From the NCBI GenBank assembly GCA_014529385.2, contig CM043962.1:85558180-85622179 (forward strand): DNA of 64,000 nt. Reading direction: 5' to 3'. Position 1 is the stretch's first letter, and every line of letters begins with the position of its first letter. Positions 20,528 to 30,109 of this stretch are shown here, piece after piece. Both the position numbers and the translations under genes were made by a program. Under the pieces are notes generated by a model. The model did not search any database. It had not been told where the DNA came from and was given only the letters and a program-made list of their open reading frames with translations. Origin of the DNA: Adiantum capillus-veneris (Eukaryota > Streptophyta > Polypodiopsida > Polypodiales > Pteridaceae).

Positions 20528-21664
20528 TTGGAACTAGATGATCGACAATGGGAATTACCTAAAGATGCAGTTTCAACAGATGACGACTGGTTAGATGGAA
20601 TGGATCTCTGCATCAGAGTACAACTCAACAATCATAGCACCAATGCTTTGGTAGACATAGGAGCTAGAGTGAATGTAGCCAGTTATTCAACATACAAGAA
20701 GGCAACAAGTCAAGCATTGACCGCAGGAATAATGACAATCAAAGGATGCAACAAGAATCCAACTCCAACATTGGGAGTAGTCAACTTGAACGTGGTAGTA
20801 CATGGATGCTCATGTCCGCATCAGTTTGTATGCTTGCCAGATGAACACATGAATGAGACGATGATTCTTGGCATTCCTTGGATGCGTACATACAAAGCAG
20901 TACCAGATTGGGATACAAATCAGCTAAAGCTATCACTTAAGGGAGGGCAACTCATTGTTCCTATTGCATCTAGCGAAGAGGAATGGAAAAGATGCAATCA
21001 GAGTACCAATCCACGAAGTAAATCTTCTCCATCCCCTGGACAAACAAATGTTACAAGTAGCATGCAAGGAGTCAGGCAAATTTGGGTACCAAAGGCACAG
21101 CTTGTGGATAAACCAAATCAGATCTGGGTGCCTAAAATTTCACCAGAGAAACAGAAGATGGCTCCAAGGATTCAAGCACACAATCGAGCATCTATGAACA
21201 AGGAACCTAACATGAAAAAAGTTTGGAAGAAAAAGGAGCACTTATCTTCTCCACACAACGTGAAACCAATCAAACAATGGCGAGTTAAGTCTCAACAGAC
21301 TCTCAAGAACCATGCACCAAGTAGACCGATCTACCAATGGCGAGAAAAAGCTCGACAACCATCTAAAGTGCCCCCCACATCTCAAGCAATCAGCGTGCTT
21401 AAACACCCTGATGGTACTATCAAACAGAGAGCACAAAGGCTACAAGATTTGCTCTTTGGAAGACATCAACATCAAACCTCGACATCGAAAACCTTTGAGT
21501 TTATTACTCAAGACCCAGCTCTTGCACAACATATTGAGTTGAATTGCATTGATCTTCATATCCTGGTAGAGCCAATCACGACTATGCATAGACACAATTG
21601 TTCGACCCATGCACGCAGTCGTCCCGGAGAACGCCATCTAGGAGGGGTGGAAGGGTACTACTAA
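20528..21664 (+). CDS. E1 second retropepsin-like domain (PR2) and Trp-rich tail
   Basis: A 378-codon open frame. Residues about 29-150 show a retropepsin layout: VQLNNHSTNALVDIGARVNVAS (Asp-Ile-Gly instead of Asp-Thr/Ser-Gly), then ETMILGIPWMRTYKAV, the distal strand. The tail (about 180-310) has RQIWVPK, NQIWVPK, KQWRVK and YQWREK units and ends in TIKQRAQRLQDLL, conserved in E2. The frame is the same as the integrase C-terminus with one stop between. PR2 may be inactive or a structural copy. Its placement after integrase is unusual. Confidence 0.75.
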   Translation: MELDDRQWELPKDAVSTDDDWLDGMDLCIRVQLNNHSTNALVDIGARVNVASYSTYKKATSQALTAGIMTIKGCNKNPTPTLGVVNLNVVVHGCSCPHQFVCLPDEHMNETMILGIPWMRTYKAVPDWDTNQLKLSLKGGQLIVPIASSEEEWKRCNQSTNPRSKSSPSPGQTNVTSSMQGVRQIWVPKAQLVDKPNQIWVPKISPEKQKMAPRIQAHNRASMNKEPNMKKVWKKKEHLSSPHNVKPIKQWRVKSQQTLKNHAPSRPIYQWREKARQPSKVPPTSQAISVLKHPDGTIKQRAQRLQDLLFGRHQHQTSTSKTFEFITQDPALAQHIELNCIDLHILVEPITTMHRHNCSTHARSRPGERHLGGVEGYY

Positions 21665-22288
21665 ATACTCAGTAATTAAGGGCAATGTTTGAAGAGGGAG
21701 GAAAAAGTTTCATGTTAACGTGTGATTTTTGTAAAACTACCTAAGAATAATGCCCTTATAATTCATCAACAAGGGAAAATTCACTGATTATATCTTCCCA
21801 ATGAGTGTAAATAGTGTATATACTATCAGAAAATCATCACAAATAGTCCTTTTTTGTGTATTTTTCATCATTTTTGTTGGAAAGGAGGCTTAAAAATGGA
21901 GAAATCCAACAAAAAACAATAAAGCTTTGTTTTTCAAGGGATTTTCTTAATTACTGGATTTTCACTTTGATTTTTTAGAGCATTTTTCTATTTTCTTTGA
22001 TTTTTTCAAATAAAAAGGTCAAAATTTAATAATAGCAGGGAAGCTAAGATGGAAAAATGGAAGACACGATGGTGATCAGAAAGACAACGCGGACATACAC
22101 AAAAATTTTCAACGAAATCAGAAGATAGAAGCGGGAAGGCCAAATTAGGCGGCCAAGCCTACTTTTGCAAAATTCTTGCAGAATGGGCAACAGGAATCCG
22201 ATTTTGGAAATTTTTGAGCCTAACATAGATTTCACGGCCTAAAAGGACTAACGGGGGAATCTGGAGAATATTGGTTCGGGAAGTCCAG
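21665..22288 (+). other. E1 spacer between PR2 tail and promoter-like block
   Basis: AT-rich, with no open frame of note and no palindrome. GGGAGGAAAAAGTTT at about 21698 resembles GGGGAGAAAAAGTTA near 4495 in R0. Nothing else is recognised. Confidence 0.5.
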
Positions 22289-22434
22289 ATATAGATATCC
22301 AGCCTAGGCTAAAACCACCTCATTTCCACTTGGAGCTTTGCAGAGAGAGCATTTCGGCTTCTTTCGCGCGTCATTTCCGGAGCCCACAGTTGACCTTTTT
22401 CAACGCCGTCTCACACGAGACATGAGGGGTAAGT
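22289..22434 (+). promoter_or_regulatory. E1 internal promoter-like block and ATG mini-exon with 5' splice site
   Basis: ATATAG at 22289, then GCCTAGGCTAAAA, CTCATTTCC and a GAGAGAG run, ending in ATGAGGG^GTAAGT (ATG 22422, donor GT 22429). E2 has the same series at 51338-51480 with similar distances (about 130 and 125 bp from ATATAG to ATG). Conservation in otherwise non-coding DNA suggests an internal start for ORF3. The transcription start is not known. Confidence 0.55.
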
Positions 22435-23083
22435 TCCTTACTAATCTAGGATCCATTTTGTACGGCCGGTGGCTACTCGAAAGCCCTAGAAAAAACCCTA
22501 GAAGCCCAGCAGTACACGAAGACCTACGACCTAAAAGTGACCATAGCGGACTGCCACATTGACCAAATCGGATGGGATTTGAACCATAGCATGCCCTAAC
22601 ATAATAGAACTATTCCATACCATCAGATGATCATTCGACTGGGGTCAAGGGGGTCCTCAGTAGAGAATTAGGGTTTTTCGGGAACGACCAGAATTTCGAC
22701 CTGACTCCACAGATGGCTTGCTAATGAGGTTCATATACAATGTATAAGATTGGTTTCGAGAAACCCATCAAGTAAAGCCCTCGAAAAGCGGAAAATAGCT
22801 CGAAGGTTACAAAGCGTCAAATTCGACATACGAGGCCAAATTGACTCCAAATGAGCCAGAATTGGACAGGTAGCTTCACGATGATGTTACGGACAAGTTC
22901 AAAACCTCAAAGTTGACCGACCAACTTAACAAACAAAGTAGTCACAAAAAACGGTGATTTTAGAGTGAACAGAGCACAAAGTGATGCCGGCATGACCAAA
23001 CTTGACCAAATTCAATTTAGGACTTGTATTAGGTGTATCAAACATGTTTATAGGTCAAAATTTATGTGAAATGCTTACTGTTA

Positions 23084-23103
23084 TAAATAATCGTGATTAT
23101 TTA
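23084..23103. repeat. E1 palindrome P5
   Basis: TAAATAATCGTGATTATTTA. One core mismatch. The flanks (GTTA before, TTTTATAAC after) extend the symmetry loosely. Confidence 0.87.
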
Positions 23104-23365
23104 CTTTTATAACATTTTTGCATGGAAATTGTCAATTCACCTCACCTATCATGTGTACATACCTAATACATGCCAAAAATCAACTATGAGCTAAAATGAC
23201 CACCCTTTACTTGCAAAATTGCCAAAAAACGCAAAGAAGTCTATAAAAGACAAAATTTGGGTTATGAATAACTTTTCTTGATCCAAATCACCTCATAATT
23301 CATATCCAAGGTCTATACCATGCCTAGAACCAGTCTATGCCAAAAAATGTCATTTTGGGAAGAAA

Positions 23366-23389
23366 AGTTAATAATCGCGATTATTTACT
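23366..23389. repeat. E1 palindrome P6
   Basis: 24 nt with an ATCGCGAT core and one arm mismatch. It lies about 284 bp after P5. Confidence 0.88.
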
Positions 23390-23659
23390 TTTTGGCCAAA
23401 ATGGGGCAGCTTTGAAAATTTGTCATCATACATCCAAAGTACATGATGTGATAAGCCCAGTAGCCAATTTTGAGTCAATTTAGATTTCAAATCTCAAATT
23501 TTCTTTATATCTACTGTTTCAGAGACCTAAAGCCAAAATCTAGTACCATTTTCACCATGTACATCCAAATGAGCCCAAATTTCCCTCAGATTATGTAATT
23601 GGCACATACTTCAAGCCTATAAAGCCAAAATTGCAAAAAAGTTGAATTTTTTTCCAGCT

Positions 23660-23681
23660 GTAAATAATCGCGATTATTTAC
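23660..23681. repeat. E1 palindrome P7 (perfect 22-nt)
   Basis: Perfect palindrome with G and C added to the TAAATAATCGCGATTATTTA core form. It lies about 293 bp after P6 and about 190 bp before the ORF3 ATG. Confidence 0.9.
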
Positions 23682-23868
23682 TTTGGTTGTAAATTTTTGT
23701 TTTGAACTTACAGTTTTGTTCCTTGCATGATTTTATACATCTTTGCTTGTTCAAAAATTGATTTGAAGCAATTTGGACTAGATTATCAGCATTTCAGTCT
23801 AAAAGGACATTCTGGAGAAAAATCTGACAGCTCCGCTAACTTAGCACTCTATTCACTGAAGAGGAACA

Positions 23869-26800
23869 ATGCAAGCCGCGGAGAAGGCCAAGAAGAAGTT
23901 AAACCAAAAGGAGAAACAACAAGAACTGCCCCATATCAACTGGACCCTGTCAGTAAAGGCAACAAAGGCATGTTATCTTTCTAAAGAGCAATTAGAAGAA
24001 CACGACACCACGGTCTTCATGGGGAGATTTAAGAGTGAAGAAGGGCATCCAGTGGAGTTGCAGCTCTTGCCCAAAGAGGTTTATGATGTCGCAGCAAAGC
24101 CAGAAACCAAAGAGGCTAACCGCAGGTTGGGACTCCGACACTTCTATGAACAAGAGCCCTGCGGAGTAGACTTTCAGAAAGCTTACGAGCTTCTATCCAC
24201 CATCAAGGAAGACGGAACTGCCCAACTCTCAGACAACCAAGGAAATAGTGGCAGAGGCACTCAGATCGCCCACTGAAGGGATGACCATGCGGGCAAGAGA
24301 TAGGAACGCAGCCACGTTTACAAAGGAAACAACTGCGGCTACATTTGCCGATCTCATCCACAAGCAGGTGAAAGAGCCAGCCCATCTGTACCACCAACAT
24401 TTCCATTTCTTGACAAAAAGGCCACCAAGGTACACGACACCAAATCACGCCATGGCCACCACTTTTACACAAGTTCTGAAGTCAACCACCAGACAACCTG
24501 TGGACCACGTGCAGTATGTGTTGACGACATTGAAGGCCACCAAGAAGGAGGGAAAGATAACATACTTGGGCGCACCTGAAGTATTGACCAGAATAGCCTA
24601 TCATGCAATCGGCATGGCTGACAACCTACCGCCTGCCCTGGATCAGAACACATGGATCTTGGTAGCTCAACCCTCTCCGAGATCTACAAGATCTGGTAAG
24701 TGATCATTTAAATCAGGTGATGAATCCGATGACGGTTCATCAGAGCAGCATAGCAGTGAAAGATCTGACAAAACAAAGAAAAAAGAGCTAGGAGGGAAGA
24801 GATGAAGAGGAAAGGAGTGGTTGCCCACCAAGAGGAGCCAGCTCAAAAGCAAGCGAGATTTGAAAGAGAAAAACATGTGTATCAGCGCACTAGGCAAGCG
24901 CAGGGAAAAGATCCAGAAAAGTGGGTACTTACAGACTTGAAAGGACTTCAAACAAAACATCATTCACGAAAAGAGGCCGAGAATCCTAAGGATCACTTAG
25001 AAAGAATGTACCAAGAGGCAGAGGCCTTGAAGCTGAAAGAGGTTGAAGAAGCGGCTAAGAAATCTGAAGAAGTGGAAACTCAAGAGCAAGTCCAGGCATC
25101 TCCTTGACCCACCTCACCACTGTCGGAATAGTAGGACCAGCCCATGCCCACTCCACCATCATCACCGCCAGGCCAAGAGACCACTAAAGAGACCGAGACT
25201 GACAAGGAAAAAGAGTCCGAGTTCACCCACCAAAAGGAAGCTGAACCAGCACCAGAACAGACAGCTGAGGACACTCACAAGGAGGTGGAGGAAACTAATA
25301 AAGACCAAGATACAAAAAAAGAGCAAACCGCTACACATGGGAAAGAAACCGAGACTGAGAAGGCAAAAAGGCCTACAAAAGAAGAAATTGTAAGGGTTGA
25401 GACCACACATCTTGTCTTCACTCAGCCAAAAACTGCTGAGGTTTCAAAACCTCAGGATGGCAAGGAAGCAACCATCTCTATAGAAACACCAGCAATAACA
25501 ACACAACAAGAAGCAACACAAGAGGCTTCCGGCCCATCTCAACTTGCAAGACAAGAAGAATGGAAATCCAATGATGAGGTCATTCTACAAGTGAACGAGT
25601 GTGCAAGGCAAATGCAGATCATGACCGAGAAACTCCTCTCAACAGCCTTTAACCGCAGTACTAAAGCCAAAGAATTAGAAATGGTCATTGATGCTATTCA
25701 AAGAGAGCTCAAAGACAGAATGGCTACGATTACTGATCTCCAAAATCAGATACAAGAGCTAAACATTGAAGCAGAACGACATCAGATAGCCAGGGACAGC
25801 CAACAGAAGGAAATGGAGGAGTTGGGTGACCTCCTGACTAAGCTATCTGATGCCTGCAAAGTGAAAGATGAGCAGTTGACAGAAGTGACAAATGAACTTC
25901 TTACCACCTCTCTGTGAGCTCAAAAGATTCAAGTACAATTAGATGTAGCAAACACATCTCTACAGTATTCTAAACAAAGAATTAATGATTAGGCCACTTT
26001 CTTGCGGCAATTAAGAGAAAATCCAGCCGTGGCCTCGATCAAGGGAACATATGAGGTGTATAAAGCACTTGAAAAGAAAAAAAGAGATTTAGAGCTGGAG
26101 TTGAAGCTAGAGCAGTCACAACGCAGAGACCTGGCGCTCATGTGGGTCCAAAGAGAGGAGGAGATCATTAAAGAGATTGCAGAATTGAAAAGAGTAAACC
26201 AACTCCTCAGAGCTGGAAAGCAAGACATACAGGAAGAGGCAGGCACTTCAGAGCCGCCCCAAGTGGAAATCCCCTTGGTCTCATTTGCTGACATTGAGAC
26301 GCAGTCTACAGCAGAGCCGAGTGGGGGAGAAGATTTTCAAGTCCAAATCACAGAGGAAGACACAGTGCTGATGGTCCAGCTTTCAAAGGCTGAAGAAGAT
26401 GCTCTAAAGGAGAAGATCGCCTTGGAGGTAGATGAGCAGTGGAAGGCAGCTATGGATTGGGAGTTGATAGTTTTACACTCTGTCAACGTCACACAGCTCA
26501 CTCCCAATCAAATCAATGCTCAAAACCAACAATCCCTGCCATACCCTCTCATCAAGGTTGAACTCTTACAGGTAAAGAAAATATTATACAGAGATATGCA
26601 AGAAGATGGCGCAAATCAAGACCACCCGAAGTGGAGGCTAAGCTGGTTAAATAAGAATCCAAGATACTTGATTCTGTTCACGAGAGCACCTGCGGCCATA
26701 CAGAAAGATCCAACATTTTTCCCTGTACCTCGAGTAAGGACATGGCAAGCACCTCGAGTAAGGACATGGCAAGCACACGAAGCACTGCAGAAGAAGAGGC

Positions 26801-27288
26801 CAACATGGCTAAACTTTCTCAGGATACCAGCTCCAGAGAGAGGCCAAGCAACAAAAGAATACATGGTGAAAACCCTAACGGGCGCCATGACATTCTTCAA
26901 AAGTTTGCCAGATCTCTCCTATGCCATGCTATATAAAATCTTCCGGATGCTACTCACATGCATACAGGTCTTCAATGATCCGGAGCAGACAGGAGCCCCA
27001 TGGCTCTCATTTTTAGAAGGAAACAAAGGCCTCTGCTATGATCTAAGTGGGCAGCCCTCAGAGGAAGTTCTTTATGGATTTTATGCCCAATGCATGTTTC
27101 TGCCCTCGCACAATATGCTAGCTTTTGAGGAGGCATTTTACACTGGCTTCTTCACGTGGCTAACGAAGCCTCACCGCAAGATTTATTGGATACTCCGCAG
27201 TGGAAATGAAAAACAAAGTCACCATACAGTTTTTGCAAGTGCCAGACAAAGAATGCAATCAGATACGAAAAGACACTTGAAGTACTAA
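23869..27288 (+). pseudogene. E1 ORF3: large 3' accessory protein
   Basis: About 1,140 codons from ATG 23869, mostly in one frame, with a shift at about 24230-24700 and in-frame stops near 25105, 25130, 25915 and 25990. N-terminal domain: KRPPRYTTP and GAPEVLTRIAYHAIG, LPPALDQN. Then a Glu/Lys/Thr/Pro-rich stretch (24800-25550), a long coiled coil (about 25560-26230), and a C-terminal domain: HPKWRLSWL, PTWLNF, YMVKTLTGA, CYDLSGQPSEEVLYGF, FEEAFYTGFF. Both ends match E2 ORF3. No transmembrane segment or signal peptide is seen, so it does not look like an envelope. I do not recognise the family. Nuclear or DNA-binding roles are conjecture. Confidence 0.7.
26727..26774 (+). repeat. 24-bp tandem duplication in E1 ORF3
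   Basis: Two exact copies in a row, adding eight residues (PRVRTWQA) in frame. E2 has only one such segment. Confidence 0.95.
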
Positions 27289-27360
27289 AAGACCGCCTCG
27301 CCTGCCGTCAACCCGAAGATTACTTCAACCCATAAAGCTGTGTCAAGGGACGACACAGGC

Positions 27361-27374
27361 GAGGAGGGGGAGAA
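27361..27374 (+). other. E1 polypurine tract
   Basis: GAGGAGGGGGAGAA directly before the TGTTAG of the 3' LTR. This fixes 4671 as the 5' copy, since no such tract precedes it. Confidence 0.85.
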
Positions 27375-27581
27375 TGTTAGCAGCAAGCTAACACGGACAC
27401 CATTTTTCGGACTTCTCCTTGTAAAAACAATTATTATTTTGATAAATCGAGAATATTGTAACTCCTGTTTTCTTGATAAACCTTGTAATTAATGAGCCGG
27501 GGCTACAAGCTTCCAGATTGTATCAGCCATTCAATTTCCAGTTTTGGTAGAACTCCAGATTATTACTTTTGACCACCCAAA
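27375..27581 (+). repeat. E1 3' LTR, left part
   Basis: Matches 4671-4876. It is cut by Copia B within GACCACCCAAA. The remainder resumes at 32519. Confidence 0.9.
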
Positions 27582-28299
27582 TGTTAAGTATGGAGCCTGA
27601 TTTACCCTTGTAATTTTCTGTGGTAAAAGCGCACATTTGTAAGGCCCCCATTATGAGGAGAAGCCATCGTGCGTGAAGGAAAATCACTCACGGGAAACCA
27701 AAAATTTCACGGACAAGAATCAAGGGCAACCTCCGCCCCCGAGACTTTTTTTTCCCTCGCCGGAATATTCCTTTTCGCCGGAATATTATGGCCGGACGGC
27801 GACCGGAAAGTGGTCGAAAAACAACAGTCGATTGGCCGGTGGCCGGTGGCCGAATTCAAAAGCGGACTTGTCTTCTCAAGGGCGGCCACACATGGGCGGA
27901 TTGGAGGGTCCAATTTGGACTTATCTACACAAGGGCGGCTACACATGGCTGCCTCTCATGAGAGAGGGCAGCCCTTTTGGCCTATAAAAGGAGGCCATTT
28001 CTACACACATTTCATAGTGTGAAGTTGATGCAACAAGGTGAGTGTGAAGTGGTGAGAGTGAAGCAAGGCGGGAGCTCTATTAAGGGTTTAATCCCTTTGT
28101 AAACTACTTCTTCTTTTGAAGTGCTAAAGCCATTGAGTGGCTGCTTTCTCGTGGACGTAGCCCACATTGGGTGAACCACATATATCGTGTGTACTCTCTC
28201 TCTCTCTCTCTACTCTATAATCTCTTGTGTGTGAAATCTATCTCTCTCCATTAAGTAATCTACTCAAAAATCTATTTACCTACGTCTTATTTCCTAACA
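27582..28299 (+). repeat. Copia B 5' LTR
   Basis: 718 bp, TG to CA. TATAAAAG at about 27984 within GGCCTATAAAAGGAGGCC is the likely TATA box. It contains a GGCCGGTGGCC-type repeat (about 27834-27852) and a CT microsatellite near 28195. The 3' copy is longer, mainly through extra G/C-rich repeat units near 31894-32060 and more CT repeats. Confidence 0.95.
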
Positions 28300-28301
28300 A
28301 C

Positions 28302-28313
28302 TGGTATCAGAGC
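28302..28313 (+). other. Copia B primer-binding site (initiator tRNA-Met)
   Basis: TGGTATCAGAGC two bases after the 5' LTR. Confidence 0.95.
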
Positions 28314-28372
28314 AACGTTTGCTCGTAGCTAAATTATCTCAAGGAAAGGATTCCTTGAATTGAGTGGGAGTT

Positions 28373-30109
28373 ATGGCGGAGGAAGGGAAGCTCAAGATTG
28401 AGAAGTTCAACGGCAAAAACTACCAACATTGGAAGATGCAGATTGAAGACTATCTCTACCAGAAGGACCTCTATTTACCACTAGGCGGTCTTGCGAAGAA
28501 GCCCGAAATAATGGTAGATGAAGCATGGATTGTCCTTGATCGAAAGGCACTGGGAACAATCCGATTAAGCTTGGCGTCAACGGTGGCCTTCAATGTTTCG
28601 GAGATGAAGACCATGGAGGACTTGATGAAGTCACTTGACGACTTCTATGAGAAACCATCAACATCCAATAAGGTATTTCTTATGAAGCGCTTGTTCGATC
28701 TAAAGATGGCAGAGAATGGTTCATCTGCAGAACACCTAAATGACTTTAACACAAACATAAGTCAACTTCGATCGATGAAAATCAATTTCGATGACGAAGT
28801 GCGAGCTCTCCTTATACTATCATCTCTACTGGATAGTTGGGACAGCCTTGTGATGGCTGTAAGTAATTCTATCTCTGGTACAAATACTCTTAAGTTTGAT
28901 GATGTTGTGGGTGTTCTCCTAAGCGAGGAAATACGAAGGAGAAGCACAGGAGAATCATCAAGTGTTGCATTGTCAGTGGAAACAAGAGGAAGGCCTAAGG
29001 AGAGGTTCAAAAGCCAAAAGGGTCGTGATCGCTCAAGACGGAGCAAGTCACGCACAAAGTCACTTCTTGAATGTTGGAACTGCGGCAAGAAGGGCCACGT
29101 CAAGAAGGATTGCTGGTCCAAGAAGAAGAAGGAGACTGAGTCTCAAGACAACAAGCCAACATCGGAGGCCAATGTGGCAGGTAAAGTAGAGCAAGATGCT
29201 CTAATTCTCTCATTAGACAATGTGTCTAATTTCTGGATAGTAGATTCCGGGGCTTCATTCCATGCAACAATACACAAGCAACATTTCCAAGATTACACCA
29301 AAGGTAATTTTGGGTATGTATACTTGGGAGATGATGAAGCTTGTGAGATTGTCGGCAAAGGTACAATTTCTGTCAAAACTGCTAACGGAAATGAATGGAA
29401 GCTTAAAGATGTTAGGCATGTTCCTTCTCTTCGCAAAAATTTGATCTCTACAGGACAATTGGATGATGAAGGTCACAATATTGCATTCGGAAAAAAACGG
29501 TGGAATATCTCAAAGGGATCTTTGGTGGTTGCCAAGGGAGAAAAGGTCGGTACACTTTACTTGTGTACTGTTAGCACGCAACCTTCAGCTTGTGCAACAA
29601 CTATAAAAGTTGACAGTGCGGTGTGGCACTACCGACTTGGGCATATGAGTGCCAAAGGAATGCAAATCCTTCAAACAAAGAAGCTTCTACTAGGTTTGAA
29701 AGAAGTGGACTTAGAGTTCTATGAAGATTGTGTTTATGGTAAACAAAAGAGGGTAAAATTTCAAAAATCAGGAAATGAAAGAAAAAATAAAAAACTTGAG
29801 TTGGTTCATTCTGATGTTTGGGGTCCTGCTAGTACACCATCACTTGGTGGTTCATTGTACTATGTAACATTCATAGACGATGCGACTAGAAAAACATGGG
29901 TTTATGTCATGAAGAATAAATCCGATGTATTTTCCATATTTCAAAGGTGGAAAGCCTTTGTGGAGAATGAAACAGGTACCAAGGTTAAATGCCTCAGATC
30001 CGACAATGGAGGTGAATATTGCAGCCAAGCTTTTGTGCTAGCAATGGAATTCGGAGGCAAAGGACAACCCCAAGGACACCTCAGCAAAATGGTATTTCGG
30101 AAAGGATGA
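28373..30109 (+). CDS. Copia B Gag, protease and integrase (5' part)
   Basis: The first ATG is at 28373 (an upstream in-frame GTG is not used as a plant start). Gag has KFNGKNYQHWKMQIEDYL. The CCHC knuckle is CWNCGKKGHVKKDC (about residue 240). Protease is VDSGASFHAT. The integrase zinc domain is WHYRLGHMSAKGM to FYEDCVYGKQ, where the usual Cys in CE-x-C is Tyr (FYEDC). Core: LVHSDVWGPA, FIDDATRKTWV, LRSDNGGEY. The frame is lost near 30030-30070 by a shift. Confidence 0.9.
   Translation: MAEEGKLKIEKFNGKNYQHWKMQIEDYLYQKDLYLPLGGLAKKPEIMVDEAWIVLDRKALGTIRLSLASTVAFNVSEMKTMEDLMKSLDDFYEKPSTSNKVFLMKRLFDLKMAENGSSAEHLNDFNTNISQLRSMKINFDDEVRALLILSSLLDSWDSLVMAVSNSISGTNTLKFDDVVGVLLSEEIRRRSTGESSSVALSVETRGRPKERFKSQKGRDRSRRSKSRTKSLLECWNCGKKGHVKKDCWSKKKKETESQDNKPTSEANVAGKVEQDALILSLDNVSNFWIVDSGASFHATIHKQHFQDYTKGNFGYVYLGDDEACEIVGKGTISVKTANGNEWKLKDVRHVPSLRKNLISTGQLDDEGHNIAFGKKRWNISKGSLVVAKGEKVGTLYLCTVSTQPSACATTIKVDSAVWHYRLGHMSAKGMQILQTKKLLLGLKEVDLEFYEDCVYGKQKRVKFQKSGNERKNKKLELVHSDVWGPASTPSLGGSLYYVTFIDDATRKTWVYVMKNKSDVFSIFQRWKAFVENETGTKVKCLRSDNGGEYCSQAFVLAMEFGGKGQPQGHLSKMVFRKG

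Larger units (their letters stand above)
22429..23863 (+). other. Predicted intron upstream of E1 ORF3, carrying a palindrome array
   Basis: Donor GTAAGT at 22429; acceptor GAAGAG at 23858-23863. Joining them reads Met-Arg-Gly-Thr-Met into the ORF3 ATG at 23869 in frame. The E2 counterpart gives Met-Arg-Gly-Ser-Met. It contains palindromes P5-P7 at about 285-bp spacing. It is a prediction from sequence only. Confidence 0.55.

Noticed and set aside
23869-27288. ORF3 as a retroviral-type envelope gene
   Set aside because: The position fits, but there is no signal peptide, membrane anchor or Cys-rich surface pattern. A long coiled coil and charged low-complexity stretches are seen instead.
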